This document shows, one piece after another, positions 1-10,533 of a DNA stretch of 64,000 bases. Every line of letters starts with the position of its first letter. Position 1 is the stretch's first letter. A program made the translations under genes and the position numbers. Source of the DNA: Drosophila pseudoobscura (taxonomy: Eukaryota > Arthropoda > Insecta > Diptera > Drosophilidae). The stretch spans positions 51,041,869 to 51,105,868 of the forward strand of contig NC_046683.1 in the NCBI RefSeq assembly GCF_009870125.1, given 5' to 3'. The notes under the pieces are model-generated. The model saw nothing but the letters and a program-made list of their open reading frames with translations. It did no database searches and had not been told where the DNA came from.

Positions 1-3000
1 CCAGAAAAAAGGACATCCATTCCATCACGATTTTCGCAAAAAATCATGATGGTTACATCATCCAATTTGCCAAAAATCGGCCTCATTTTCGTGGTCGAGG
101 TTTTGACGCCGTTCGACAGGCTGGATCCCCGCGGTCCTGGCAAAGTAGGTCCTTCGCCGATCAGGCCCTATTTAGCTGAGATATGGCCTTCTGAAGATTT
201 GTATCTGCATATCACTCAAATACTGGTTTCTTCAGCACGCTATATTTCTGCAATGCGGCAGCCGATCGGGGCGTGGCATGTCAATTTGTGACCGCGAGAG
301 TCCTGCCTACCGATTGGCACCAGAAAAAAGGACATCCATTCCATCACGATTTTCGCAAAAAATCATGATGGTTACATCATCCAATTTGCCAAAAATCGGC
401 CTCATTTTCGTGGTCGAGGTTTTGACGCCGTTCGACAGGCTGGATCCCCGCGGTCCTGGCAAAGTAGGTCCTTCGCCGATCAGGCCCTATTTAGCTGAGA
501 TATAGCCTTCTGAAGATTTGTATCTGCATATCACTCAAATACTGGTTTCTTCAGCACGCTATATTTCTGCAATGCGGCAGCCGATCGGGGCGTGGCATGT
601 CAATTTGTGACCGCGAGAGTCCTGCCTACCGATTGGCACCAGAAAAAAGGACATCCATTCCATCACGATTTTCGCAAAAAATCATGATGGTTACATCATC
701 CAATTTGCCAAAAATCGGCCTCATTTTCGTGGTCGAGGTTTTGACGCCGTTCGACAGGCTGGATCCCCGCGGTCCTGGCAAAGTAGGTCCTTCGCCGATC
801 AGGCCCTATTTAGCTGAGATATGGCCTTCTGAAGATTTGTATCTGCATATCACTCAAATACTGGTTTCTTCAGCACGCTATATTTCTGCAATGCGGCAGC
901 CGATCGGGGCGTGGCATGTCAATTTGTGACCGCGAGAGTCCTGCCTACCGATTGGCACCAGAAAAAAGGACATCCATTCCATCACGATTTTCGCAAAAAA
1001 TCATGATGGTTACATCATCCAATTTGCCAAAAATCGGCCTCATTTTCGTGGTCGAGGTTTTGACGCCGTTCGACAGGCTGGATCCCCGCGGTCCTGGCAA
1101 AGTAGGTCCTTCGCCGATCAGGCCCTATTTAGCTGAGATATAGCCTTCTGAAGATTTGTATCTGCATATCACTCAAATACTGGTTTCTTCAGCACGCTAT
1201 ATTTCTGCAATGCGGCAGCCGATCGGGGCGTGGCATGTCAATTTGTGACCGCGAGAGTCCTGCCTACCGATTGGCACCAGAAAAAAGGACATCCATTCCA
1301 TCACGATTTTCGCAAAAAATCATGATGGTTACATCATCCAATTTGCCAAAAATCGGCCTCATTTTCGTGGTCGAGGTTTTGACGCCGTTCGACAGGCTGG
1401 ATCCCCGCGGTCCTGGCAAAGAAGGTCCTTCCCCGATCTGGCCCTATTTGCCTGAGATATAGCCGTCCGAAGATTTGTATCTGCACATTATTCAAATACT
1501 GGTTTCTTCAGCACGCTATATCTCTGCAATGCGGCAGCCGATCGGGGCGTGGCATGCCATTTCGAGACCGCGAGAGTCCTGCCTACCGATTGGCACCAGA
1601 AAAAAGGACATCCATTCCATCACGATTTTCGCAAAAAATCATGATGGTTACATCATCCAATTTGCCAAAAATCGGCCTCATTTTCGTGGTCGAGATTTTG
1701 ACGCCGTTCGACAGGCTGGATCCCCGCGGACCTGGCAAAGTAGGTCCTTCCCCGATCTGGCCCTATTTGCCTGAGATATAGCCGTCCGAAGATTTGTATC
1801 TGCACATTATTCAAATACTGGTTTCTTCAGCACGCTATATCTCTGCAATGCGGCAGCCGATCGGGGCGTGGCATGCCATTTCGAGACCGCGAGAGTCCTG
1901 CCTACCGATTGGCACCAGAAAAAAGGACATCCATTCCATCACGATTTTCGCAAAAAATCATGATGGTTACATCATCCAATTTGCCAAAAATCGGCCTCAT
2001 TTTCGTGGTCGAGGTTTTGACGCCGTTCGACAGGCTGGATCCCCGCGGTCCTGGCAAAGTAGGTCCTTCGCCGATCAGGCCCTATTTAGCTGAGATATGG
2101 CCTTCTGAAGATTTGTATCTGCATATCACTCAAATACTGGTTTCTTCAGCACGCTATATTTCTGCAATGCGGCAGCCGATCGGGGCGTGGCATGTCAATT
2201 TGTGACCGCGAGAGTCCTGCCTACCGATTGGCACCAGAAAAAAGGACATCCATTCCATCACGATTTTCGCAAAAAATCATGATGGTTACATCATCCAATT
2301 TGCCAAAAATCGGCCTCATTTTCGTGGTCGAGGTTTTGACGCCGTTCGACAGGCTGGATCCCCGCGGTCCTGGCAAAGTAGGTCCTTCGCCGATCAGGCC
2401 CTATTTAGCTGAGATATGGCCTTCTGAAGATTTGTATCTGCATATCACTCAAATACTGGTTTCTTCAGCACGCTATATCTCTGCAATGCGGCAGCCGATC
2501 GGGGCGTGGCATGCCATTTCGTGACCGCGAGAGTCCTGCCTACCGATTGGCACCAGAAAAAAGGACATCCATTCCATCACGATTTTCGCAAAAAATCATG
2601 ATGGTTACATCATCCAATTTGCCAAAAATCGGCCTCATTTTCGTGGTCGAGGTTTTGACGCCGTTCGACAGGCTGGATCCCCGCGGTCCTGGCAAAGTAG
2701 GTCCTTCGCCGATCAGGCCCTATTTAGCTGAGATATGGCCTTCTGAAGATTTGTATCTGCATATCACTCAAATACTGGTTTCTTCAGCACGCTATATTTC
2801 TGCAATGCGGCAGCCGATCGGGGCGTGGCATGTCAATTTGTGACCGCGAGAGTCCTGCCTACCGATTGGCACCAGAAAAAAGGACATCCATTCCATCACG
2901 ATTTTCGCAAAAAATCATGATGGTTACATCATCCAATTTGCCAAAAATCGGCCTCATTTTCGTGGTCGAGGTTTTGACGCCGTTCGACAGGCTGGATCCC

Positions 3001-6000
3001 CGCGGTCCTGGCAAAGTAGGTCCTTCGCCGATCAGGCCCTATTTAGCTGAGATATAGCCTTCTGAAGATTTGTATCTGCATATCACTCAAATACTGGTTT
3101 CTTCAGCACGCTATATTTCTGCAATGCGGCAGCCGATCGGGGCGTGGCATGTCAATTTGTGACCGCGAGAGTCCTGCCTACCGATTGGCACCAGAAAAAA
3201 GGACATCCATTCCATCACGATTTTCGCAAAAAATCATGATGGTTACATCATCCAATTTGCCAAAAATCGGCCTCATTTTCGTGGTCGAGGTTTTGACGCC
3301 GTTCGACAGGCTGGATCCCCGCGGTCCTGGCAAAGAAGGTCCTTCCCCGATCTGGCCCTATTTGCCTGAGATATAGCCGTCCGAAGATTTGTATCTGCAC
3401 ATTATTCAAATACTGGTTTCTTCAGCACGCTATATCTCTGCAATGCGGCAGCCGATCGGGGCGTGGCATGCCATTTCGAGACCGCGAGAGTCCTGCCTAC
3501 CGATTGGCACCAGAAAAAAGGACATCCATTCCATCACGATTTTCGCAAAAAATCATGATGGTTACATCATCCAATTTGCCAAAAATCGGCCTCATTTTCG
3601 TGGTCGAGATTTTGACGCCGTTCGACAGGCTGGATCCCCGCGGTCCTGGCAAAGTAGGTCCTTCCCCGATCTGGCCCTATTTGCCTGAGATATAGCCGTC
3701 CGAAGATTTGTATCTGCACATTATTCAAATACTGGTTTCTTCAGCACGCTATATCTCTGCAATGCGGCAGCCGATCGGGGCGTGGCATGCCATTTCGAGA
3801 CCGCGAGAGTCCTGCCTACCGATTGGCACCAGAAAAAAGGACATCCATTCCATCACGATTTTCGCAAAAAATCATGATGGTTACATCATCCAATTTGCCA
3901 AAAATCGGCCTCATTTTCGTGGTCGAGGTTTTGACGCCGTTCGACAGGCTGGATCCCCGCGGTCCTGGCAAAGTAGGTCCTTCGCCGATCAGGCCCTATT
4001 TAGCTGAGATATAGCCTTCTGAAGATTTGTATCTGCATATCACTCAAATACTGGTTTCTTCAGCACGCTATATCTCTGCAATGCGGCAGCCGATCGGGGC
4101 GTGGCATGCCATTTCGTGACCGCGAGAGTCCTGCCTACCGATTGGCACCAGAAAAAAGGACATCCATTCCATCACGATTTTCGCAAAAAATCATGATGGT
4201 TACATCATCCAATTTGCCAAAAATCGGCCTCATTTTCGTGGTCGAGATTTTGACGCCGTTCGACAGGCTGGATCCCCGCGGTCCTGGCAAAGTAGGTCCT
4301 TCCCCGATCTGGCCCTATTTGCCTGAGATATAGCCGTCCGAAGATTTGTATCTGCACATTATTAAAATACTGGTTTCTTCAGCACGCTATATTTCTGCAA
4401 TGCGGCAGCCGATCGGGGCGTGGCATGCCATTTCGTGACCACGAGAGTCCTGCCTACCGATTGGCACCAGAAAAAAGGACATCCATTCCATCACGATTTT
4501 CGCAAAAAATCATGATGGTTACATCATCCAATTTGCCAAAAATCGGCCTCATTTTCGTGGTCGAGATTTTGACGCCGTTCGACAGGCTGGATCCCCGCGG
4601 TCCTGGCAAAGTAGGTCCTTCCCCGATCTGGCCCTATTTGCCTGAGATATAGCCGTCCGAAGATTTGTATCTGCACATTATTAAAATACTGGTTTCTTCA
4701 GCACGCTATATTTCTGCAATGCGGCAGCCGATCGGGGCGTGGCATGCCATTTCGAGACCACGAGAGTCCTGCCTACCGATTGGCACCAGAAAAAAGGACA
4801 TCCATTCCATCACGATTTTCGCAAAAAATCATGATGGTTACATCATCCAATTTGCCAAAAATCGGCCTCATTTTCGTGGTCGAGATTTTGACGCCGTTCG
4901 ACAGGCTGGATCCCCGCGGTCCTGGCAAAGTAGGTCCTTCGCCGATCAGGCCCTATTTAGCTGAGATATAGCCTTCTGAAGATTTGTATCTGCATATCAC
5001 TCAAATACTGGTTTCTTCAGCACGCTATATTTCTGCAATGCGGCAGCCGATCGGGGCGTGGCATGTCAATTTGTGACCGCGAGAGTCCTGCCTACCGATT
5101 GGCACCAGAAAAAAGGACATCCATTCCATCACGATTTTCGCAAAAAATCATGATGGTTACATCATCCAATTTGCCAAAAATCGGCCTCATTTTCGTGGTC
5201 GAGATTTTGACGCCGTTCGACAGGCTGGATCCCCGCGGTCCTGGCAAAGTAGGTCCTTCCCCGATCTGGCCCTATTTGCCTGAGATATAGCCGTCCGAAG
5301 ATTTGTATCTGCACATTATTAAAATACTGGTTTCTTCAGCACGCTATATCTCTGCAATGCGGCAGCCGATCGGGGCGTGGCATGCCATTTCGTGACCGCG
5401 AGAGTCCTGCCTACCGATTGGCACCAGAAAAAAGGACATCCATTCCATCACGATTTTCGCAAAAAATCATGATGGTTACATCATCCAATTTGCCAAAAAT
5501 CGGCCTCATTTTCGTGGTCGAGATTTTGACGCCGTTCGACAGGCTGGATCCCCGCGGTCCTGGCAAAGTAGGTCCTTCCCCGATCTGGCCCTATTTGCCT
5601 GAGATATAGCCGTCCGAAGATTTGTATCTGCACTTTTTTAAAATACTGGTTTCTTCAGCACGCTATATCTCTGCAATGCGGCAGCCGATCGGGGCGTGGC
5701 ATGCCATTTCGTGACCGCGAGAGTCCTGCCTACCGATTGGCACCAGAAAAAAGGACATCCATTCCATCACGATTTTCGCAAAAAATCATGATGGTTACAT
5801 CATCCAATTTGCCAAAAATCGGCCTCATTTTCGTGGTCGAGATTTTGGTGCCAATCGACAGGCTGGATCCCCACGATCCTGGGAGACTAGGTCCTTCCCC
5901 GATCTGGCCCTATTTGCCTGAGATATAGCCGTCCGAAGATTTGTATCTGCACATTATTCAAATACTGGTTTCTTCAGCACGCTATATTTCTGCAATGCGG

Positions 6001-7337
6001 CAGCCGATCGGGGCGTGGCATGTCAATTTGTGACCGCGAGAGTCCTGCCTACCGATTGGCACCAGAAAAAAGGACATCCATTCCATCACGATTTTCGCAA
6101 AAAATCATGATGGTTACATCATCCAATTTGCCAAAAATCGGCCTCATTTTCGTGGTCGAGATTTTGACGCCGTTCGACAGGCTGGATCCCCGCGGTCCTG
6201 GCAAAGTAGGTCCTTCCCCGATCTGGCCCTATTTGCCTGAGATATAGCCGTCCGAAGATTTGTATCTGCACTTTTTTAAAATACTGGTTTCTTCAGCACG
6301 CTATATCTCTGCAATGCGGCAGCCGATCGGGGCGTGGCATGCCATTTCGTGACCGCGAGAGTCCTGCCTACCGATTGGCACCAGAAAAAAGGACATCCAT
6401 TCCATCACGATTTTCGCAAAAAATCATGATGGTTACATCATCCAATTTGCCAAAAATCGGCCTCATTTTCGTGGTCGAGATTTTGGTACCAATCGACAGG
6501 CTGGATCCCCACGATCCTGGGAGACTAGGTCCTTCGCCGATCAGGCCCTATTTAGCTGAGATATAGCCGTCCGAAGATTTGTATCTGCACATTATTCAAA
6601 TACTGGTTTCTTCAGCACGCTATATTTCTGCAATGCGGCAGCCGATCGGGGCGTGGCATGTCAATTTGTGACCGCGAGAGTCCTGCCTACCGATTGGCAC
6701 CAGAAAAAAGGACATCCATTCCATCACGATTTTCGCAAAAAATCATGATGGTTACATCATCCAATTTGCCAAAAATCGGCCTCATTTTCGTGGTCGAGAT
6801 TTTGGTGCCAATCGACAGGCTGGATCCCCACGATCCTGGGAGACTAGGTCCTTCCCCGATCTGGCCCTATTTGCCTGAGATATAGCCGTCCGAAGATTTG
6901 TATCTGCACATTATTCAAATACTGGTTTCTTCAGCACGCTATATTTCTGCAATGCGGCAGCCGATCGGGGCGTGGCATGTCAATTTGTGACCGCGAGAGT
7001 CCTGCCTACCGATTGGCACCAGAAAAAAGGACATCCATTCCATCACGATTTTCGCAAAAAATCATGATGGTTACATCATCCAATTTGCCAAAAATCGGCC
7101 TCATTTTCGTGGTCGAGGTTTTGACGCCGTTCGACAGGCTGGATCCCCGCGGTCCTGGCAAAGTAGGTCCTTCCCCGATCTGGCCCTAGTTGCCTGAGAT
7201 ATGGCCGTCCGAAGATTTGTATCTGCATATCACTCAAATACTGGTTTCTTCAGCACGCTATATCTCTGCAATGCGGCAGCCGATCGGGGCGTGGCATGCC
7301 ATTTCGTGACCGCGAGAGTCCTGCCTACCGATTGGCA
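1..7337. repeat. 319-bp satellite DNA array, 23 monomers
   Basis: Head-to-tail tandem repeat with a period of exactly 319 bp. Taking the start as ccagaaaaaagg, monomers begin at 1, 320, 639 and so on to 7019, and the array breaks at 7337/7338 inside the motif gattggcacc. All 23 monomers keep the same length, and differences are substitutions only. Diagnostic variants include gaggttttgacgcc against gagattttgacgcc and gattttggtgcc, cgatcagg against cgatctgg, catatcact against cacattatt, and tcaatttgtgacc against ccatttcgtgacc. The left end is cut by the window, so the true array is larger. Because 319 is 1 modulo 3, any reading frame shifts at each monomer, so the 75 to 110-codon open frames it contains are unlikely to encode protein. 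I do not recognise the satellite by name. Confidence 0.97.
639..1914. repeat. Four-monomer block of the satellite, duplicated at 2553-3828
   Basis: The four monomers starting at 639, 958, 1277 and 1596 carry the same sequence of diagnostic variants as those starting at 2553, 2872, 3191 and 3510. These include the private gcaaagaagg variant in the third monomer (1277 and 3191) and gagattttgacgcc in the fourth. The offset is 1914 bp, or six monomers. One difference is ggacctggc at about 1729 against ggtcctggc in the later copy. This indicates a recent segmental duplication inside the array rather than a long, regular higher-order repeat. Confidence 0.8.
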
Positions 7338-7380
7338 CCTGCCTCGTCCTCTCGGGAGTTCCAAAGGATGTGCGCCTGGC

Positions 7381-7935
7381 TGGACTGTGGCAGCCACTGG
7401 CTGTCCTGCTGCGGCCATAGCTGTAATACCGCTGCTGTGTCACTGAGTCGACAATGTGGCGTCCCGTCCGCTGCAACAGGGACCCCCGCTGGAAACAATG
7501 ACTCCGAATCAAACGCTGGGATTTAGCTTCGATACGCGTAAGTGAATCAGATTGATAATTGTGGATATATTTTAAAATCTATCTTCCTTCACAGATGACC
7601 TACTATGTACCATACGCTTTGCCGCAAACCGAGTCGTGTCTGATTTCTCCTGCCATACGGAGTCCTATCAAAGCATCTCAGCCACACAGAATCGTTGTGT
7701 GTATCTGTGCAATATTCGAACTCAACAAGCCATCGTCATCCTTCGACTTGGCCATCGACAACAAGGACTTTCCCTATGGCAATCAAGGGAGGAGCTACGC
7801 GGGCTACTAGACTCCAGATAGATATCGTTTCTTTTAAGTTTAAGGATATACGCGTACATATGTATATTTAGATAGTAGATACAAATCTTTTCCACTTGTT
7901 TATTATTTATACTAAGCTAAGTTTTTATCAATAAA
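7381..7935 (+). pseudogene. 3' end of an unidentified spliced gene (copy 1, left arm)
   Basis: An exon ending at 7537 (acgc then gtaagt) is followed by a 57-bp intron (7538-7594, ending ttcacag), a second exon from 7595, a TAG stop at 7808-7810 and an AATAAA signal at 7930-7935. In the frame starting at 7595 the exon reads as 71 codons, from MTYYVPYALPQTES to QGRSYAGY. I favour this frame because several differences from the two inverted copies are synonymous in it (TTG/CTG/CTA, AAG/AAA, AAT/AAC). That frame is closed just upstream of the donor in the first exon (TGA), so no intact full gene is visible here. I do not recognise the protein. The intron is retained, so the copy arose from DNA and not from mRNA. 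Confidence 0.55.
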
Positions 7936-8039
7936 ACTATTAAAAAATGGTCCTTGCTGTGTTCTTTATCCTGGAAACTATCCCGATCATCCCGATCGGT
8001 TCACAAATAGCGGAGAAAACCAAATAGTTTGTATTGCAG

Positions 8040-8862
8040 AAAATGTCCTTGATCCTTGATAAGGACTCCATCAAATCAGGGACATCTTTTCGATCACAGA
8101 AAACAGGATATATATTTCTGGAGAAAATATCCTTGATCCTTGGTCCTTGGTCCTTGATAAGGACTCCATTAAATCGGGGACATTTTTTCGACTACAGAAA
8201 GCCGTCGCACGTCCCGATCGGGCCCCAAATAGCCGAGAAAACTAAATATGTATGTTTGAGGTCGTTGGAGTCCTTATCGAAGGATCAAGGACATTTGTCT
8301 GATCACGTGGGGCCATGGAAAGCCCCGATCGGGGCACAGATAACGGAGAAAACAAAATATATATGTCTGGAGAAAATATCCTTGATCCTTGGTCCTTGAC
8401 AAGGACTGCATTAGATCAAGGACGCTATTCCAAGCAGAGGGAGCAATCGCTCAACCCGATCGGGCCACAAGTAAGGGAAAAAACAAATAATATATGCCTG
8501 GAGAAAATATCCTTGATCCTTGGTCCTTGATAAGGACTTCAATAGATCAAGGATGTTATTCCGAAAGCTGGAAGCCATCGCACGTCTGAATCGGACCACA
8601 AGTAAGGAAGAAACCAAGATATATATGTCTGGAGAAAATATCCTTGATCCTTGGTCCTTCACAAAGACTCCATCACATCAGGAACAATTTTCCGAACACG
8701 GGAAGCTGTCGCACGCCCAGATCGGGCCATAAATAGCGAAGAAAATTAGTATTTTTGATCCTTGATATCCTTGGTCCTTGAAAAGGACCATTAAATCAGG
8801 GACATTTTTCCGAGCACAGGAAGTCGTCGCACGCCCAGATCGGCCCACAAATAACGGAGAAA
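8040..8862 (+). repeat. About seven tandem units of ~130 bp in the left arm
   Basis: Successive units open with atatccttgatccttggtcc at about 8128, 8376, 8508 and 8638, with further related units at about 8040, 8265 and 8765. Each runs through aaggactcc, gggacatttttccga, a cccgatcggg-like palindromic core and agcggagaaaac. Spacing between the regular units is 127 to 132 bp, and one unit (about 8265) is internally rearranged. Confidence 0.85.
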
Positions 8863-8995
8863 ACGAAACTGGCCTGTAATTTATTTTTGAAAATGTAGTT
8901 CAAGACATCGCCGAGAGGGGCGCCACCGTACAAAAAAGAAAAACTCGCGTCAAATGGCCAAAATCTGGATGGGATACCAGGCGAACAGAAATCAG

Positions 8996-9077
8996 TAGAA
9001 GGTCGCTGAATTTTTTTAAAAATTTTGTAGCCCCTATAAGTATGCACCACTTTTTCATTTTCTAAAGTTGCTTGCTG
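8996..9077. repeat. Spacer (loop) of the main palindrome
   Basis: This is an 82-nt unpaired sequence between the inner arm ends (8982-8995 and 9078-9091). A second copy of the same spacer, with its own short inner arms (cgcgtcaaatgg and its complement), lies at about 10534-10705. Confidence 0.8.
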
Positions 9078-10043
9078 CTGATTTCTGTTCGTACGGTGGC
9101 GCCCGTTCGGCGATTTCTTGAACTACATTTTCAAAAATATATTACAGGCCAGTTCGTTTTCTCCGTTATGTGTGGGCCGATCTGGGCGTGCGATGGCTTC
9201 CTGCGTTCGGAATAACATCCTTGATCTATTGAAGTCCTTATCAAGGACCAAGGATCAAGGATATTTTCTCCAGGCATATATTATTTGTTTTTGCCCTTAT
9301 TTGTGGCCCGATCGGGACGAGCGATTGTTCCCTGTGTTCGGAATAGCATCCTTGATCTAATGCAGTCCTTATCAAGGACTAAGGATCAAGGATATTTTCT
9401 CCAGACATATATATTTTGTTTTCTCCGTTATCTGTGCCCCGATCGGGGCTTTCCATGGCCCCACGTGATCAGACAAATGTCCTTGATCCTTCGATAAGGA
9501 CTCCAACGACCCCAAACATACATATTTAGTTTTCTCGGCTATTTGGGGCCCGATCGGGACGTGCGACGGCTTTCTGTAATCGAAAAAATGTCCCCGATTT
9601 AATGGAGTCCTTATCAAGGACCAAGGATCAAGGATATTTTCTCCAGAAATATATATCCTGTTTTCTGTGATCGAAAAGATGTCCCTGATTTGATGGAGTC
9701 CTTATCAAGGAACAAGGACATTTTTCGCAATACAAACTATTTGGTTTTCTCCGCTATTTGTGAACCGATAGGGATAATCGGGATAGTTTCCAGGATAAAG
9801 AACACAGCAAGGACTATTTTTTAATAGTTTTATTGATAAAAACTTAGCTTAGTATAAATAAAAAACAAGTGGAAAACATTTGTATCTACTATCTAAATAT
9901 ATGTACGTGTATATCCTTAAATTTAAACTATCTAGAGTCTAGTAGCACGCGTAGCCACTCCCTTGGTTGCCATAGGGAAAGTCTTTGTTGTCGATGGCCA
10001 GGTCGAAGGATGACGATGGCTTGTTGTGTTCGGATCATTCAAG
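9078..10043 (-). repeat. First right arm of the palindrome
   Basis: Reverse complement of the left arm from 8995 back to about 7720. It carries about five ~130-bp units instead of seven and lacks about 50 bp near the loop that the second right arm keeps (the segment around cgcctggtatccc). It breaks off inside the gene-derived exon, after gatggcttgttg, just before satellite DNA begins. Confidence 0.85.
9829..10043 (-). pseudogene. Truncated gene end (copy 2, first right arm)
   Basis: Minus-strand copy of the terminal exon. The TAG stop is at 9939-9941 and an intact AATAAA is at 9829-9834. The last codons read DLAIDNKDFPYGNQGSGYACY. The exon is broken about 100 bp upstream of the stop, so intron and first exon are missing. 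Against copy 1, several differences are silent in the favoured frame. Confidence 0.55.
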
Positions 10044-10072
10044 GGGACCGCTTCTGCCCTGCCGGGATACGA

Positions 10073-10532
10073 ATCCCCGCGGTCCTGGCAAAGTAGGTCC
10101 TTCCCCGATCTGGCCCTATTTGCCTGAGATATAGCCGTCCGAAGATTTGTATCTGCACATTATTCAAATACTGGTTTCTTCAGCACGCTATATCTCTGCA
10201 ATGCGGCAGCCGATCGGGGCGTGGCATGCCATTTCGCGACCGCGAGAGTCCTGCCTACCGATTGGCACCAGAAAAAAGGACATCCATTCCATCACGATTT
10301 TCGCAAAAAATCATGATGGTTACATCATCCAATTTGCCAAAAATCGGCCTCATTTTCGTGGTCGAGGTTTTGACGCCGTTCGACAGGCTGGATCCCCGCG
10401 GTCCTGGCAAAGTAGGTCCTTCCCCGATCTGGCCCTATTTGCCTGAGATATAGCCTTCCGAAGATTTGTACCTGCATATCACTCAAATACTGGTTTCTTC
10501 AGCACGCTATATCTCTGCAATGCGGCAGCCGA
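10073..10532. repeat. 319-bp satellite fragment inside the palindrome locus
   Basis: About 1.44 monomers of the same satellite as at 1-7337, in the same orientation, from atccccgcggtcc to gcggcagccga. It is flanked on the left by about 30 bp of unplaced sequence (10044-10072) after the broken first right arm, and on the right by inner-loop sequence of the element (ccgcgtcaaatggc). Confidence 0.93.
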
Positions 10533-10533
10533 C

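Larger units (their letters stand above)
7381..8995 (+). repeat. Left arm of the palindrome
   Basis: Runs from the outer gene-derived part (7381-7935) through unique sequence to the tandem-unit part (about 8040-8862) and an inner part with cgaacagaaatcag at 8982-8995. It pairs with ctgatttctgttcg at 9078-9091 and onward. It is the longest of the three arms, with about seven tandem units against about five in the first right arm and two in the second. Confidence 0.85.

Noticed and set aside
46..7189. Repeated open frames of 70 to 110 codons in the satellite
   Set aside because: Each is confined to one 319-bp monomer, the period is not a multiple of three, and there is no promoter, splice or codon-bias support.
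1..7337. CRISPR-like array
   Set aside because: Repeat is 319 bp with no unique spacers, and the sequence is from an animal genome.
10050..10090. tRNA-like T-arm (gggatacgaatcccc)
   Set aside because: No matching acceptor, D or anticodon arms; the phrase is a junction between element and satellite sequence.
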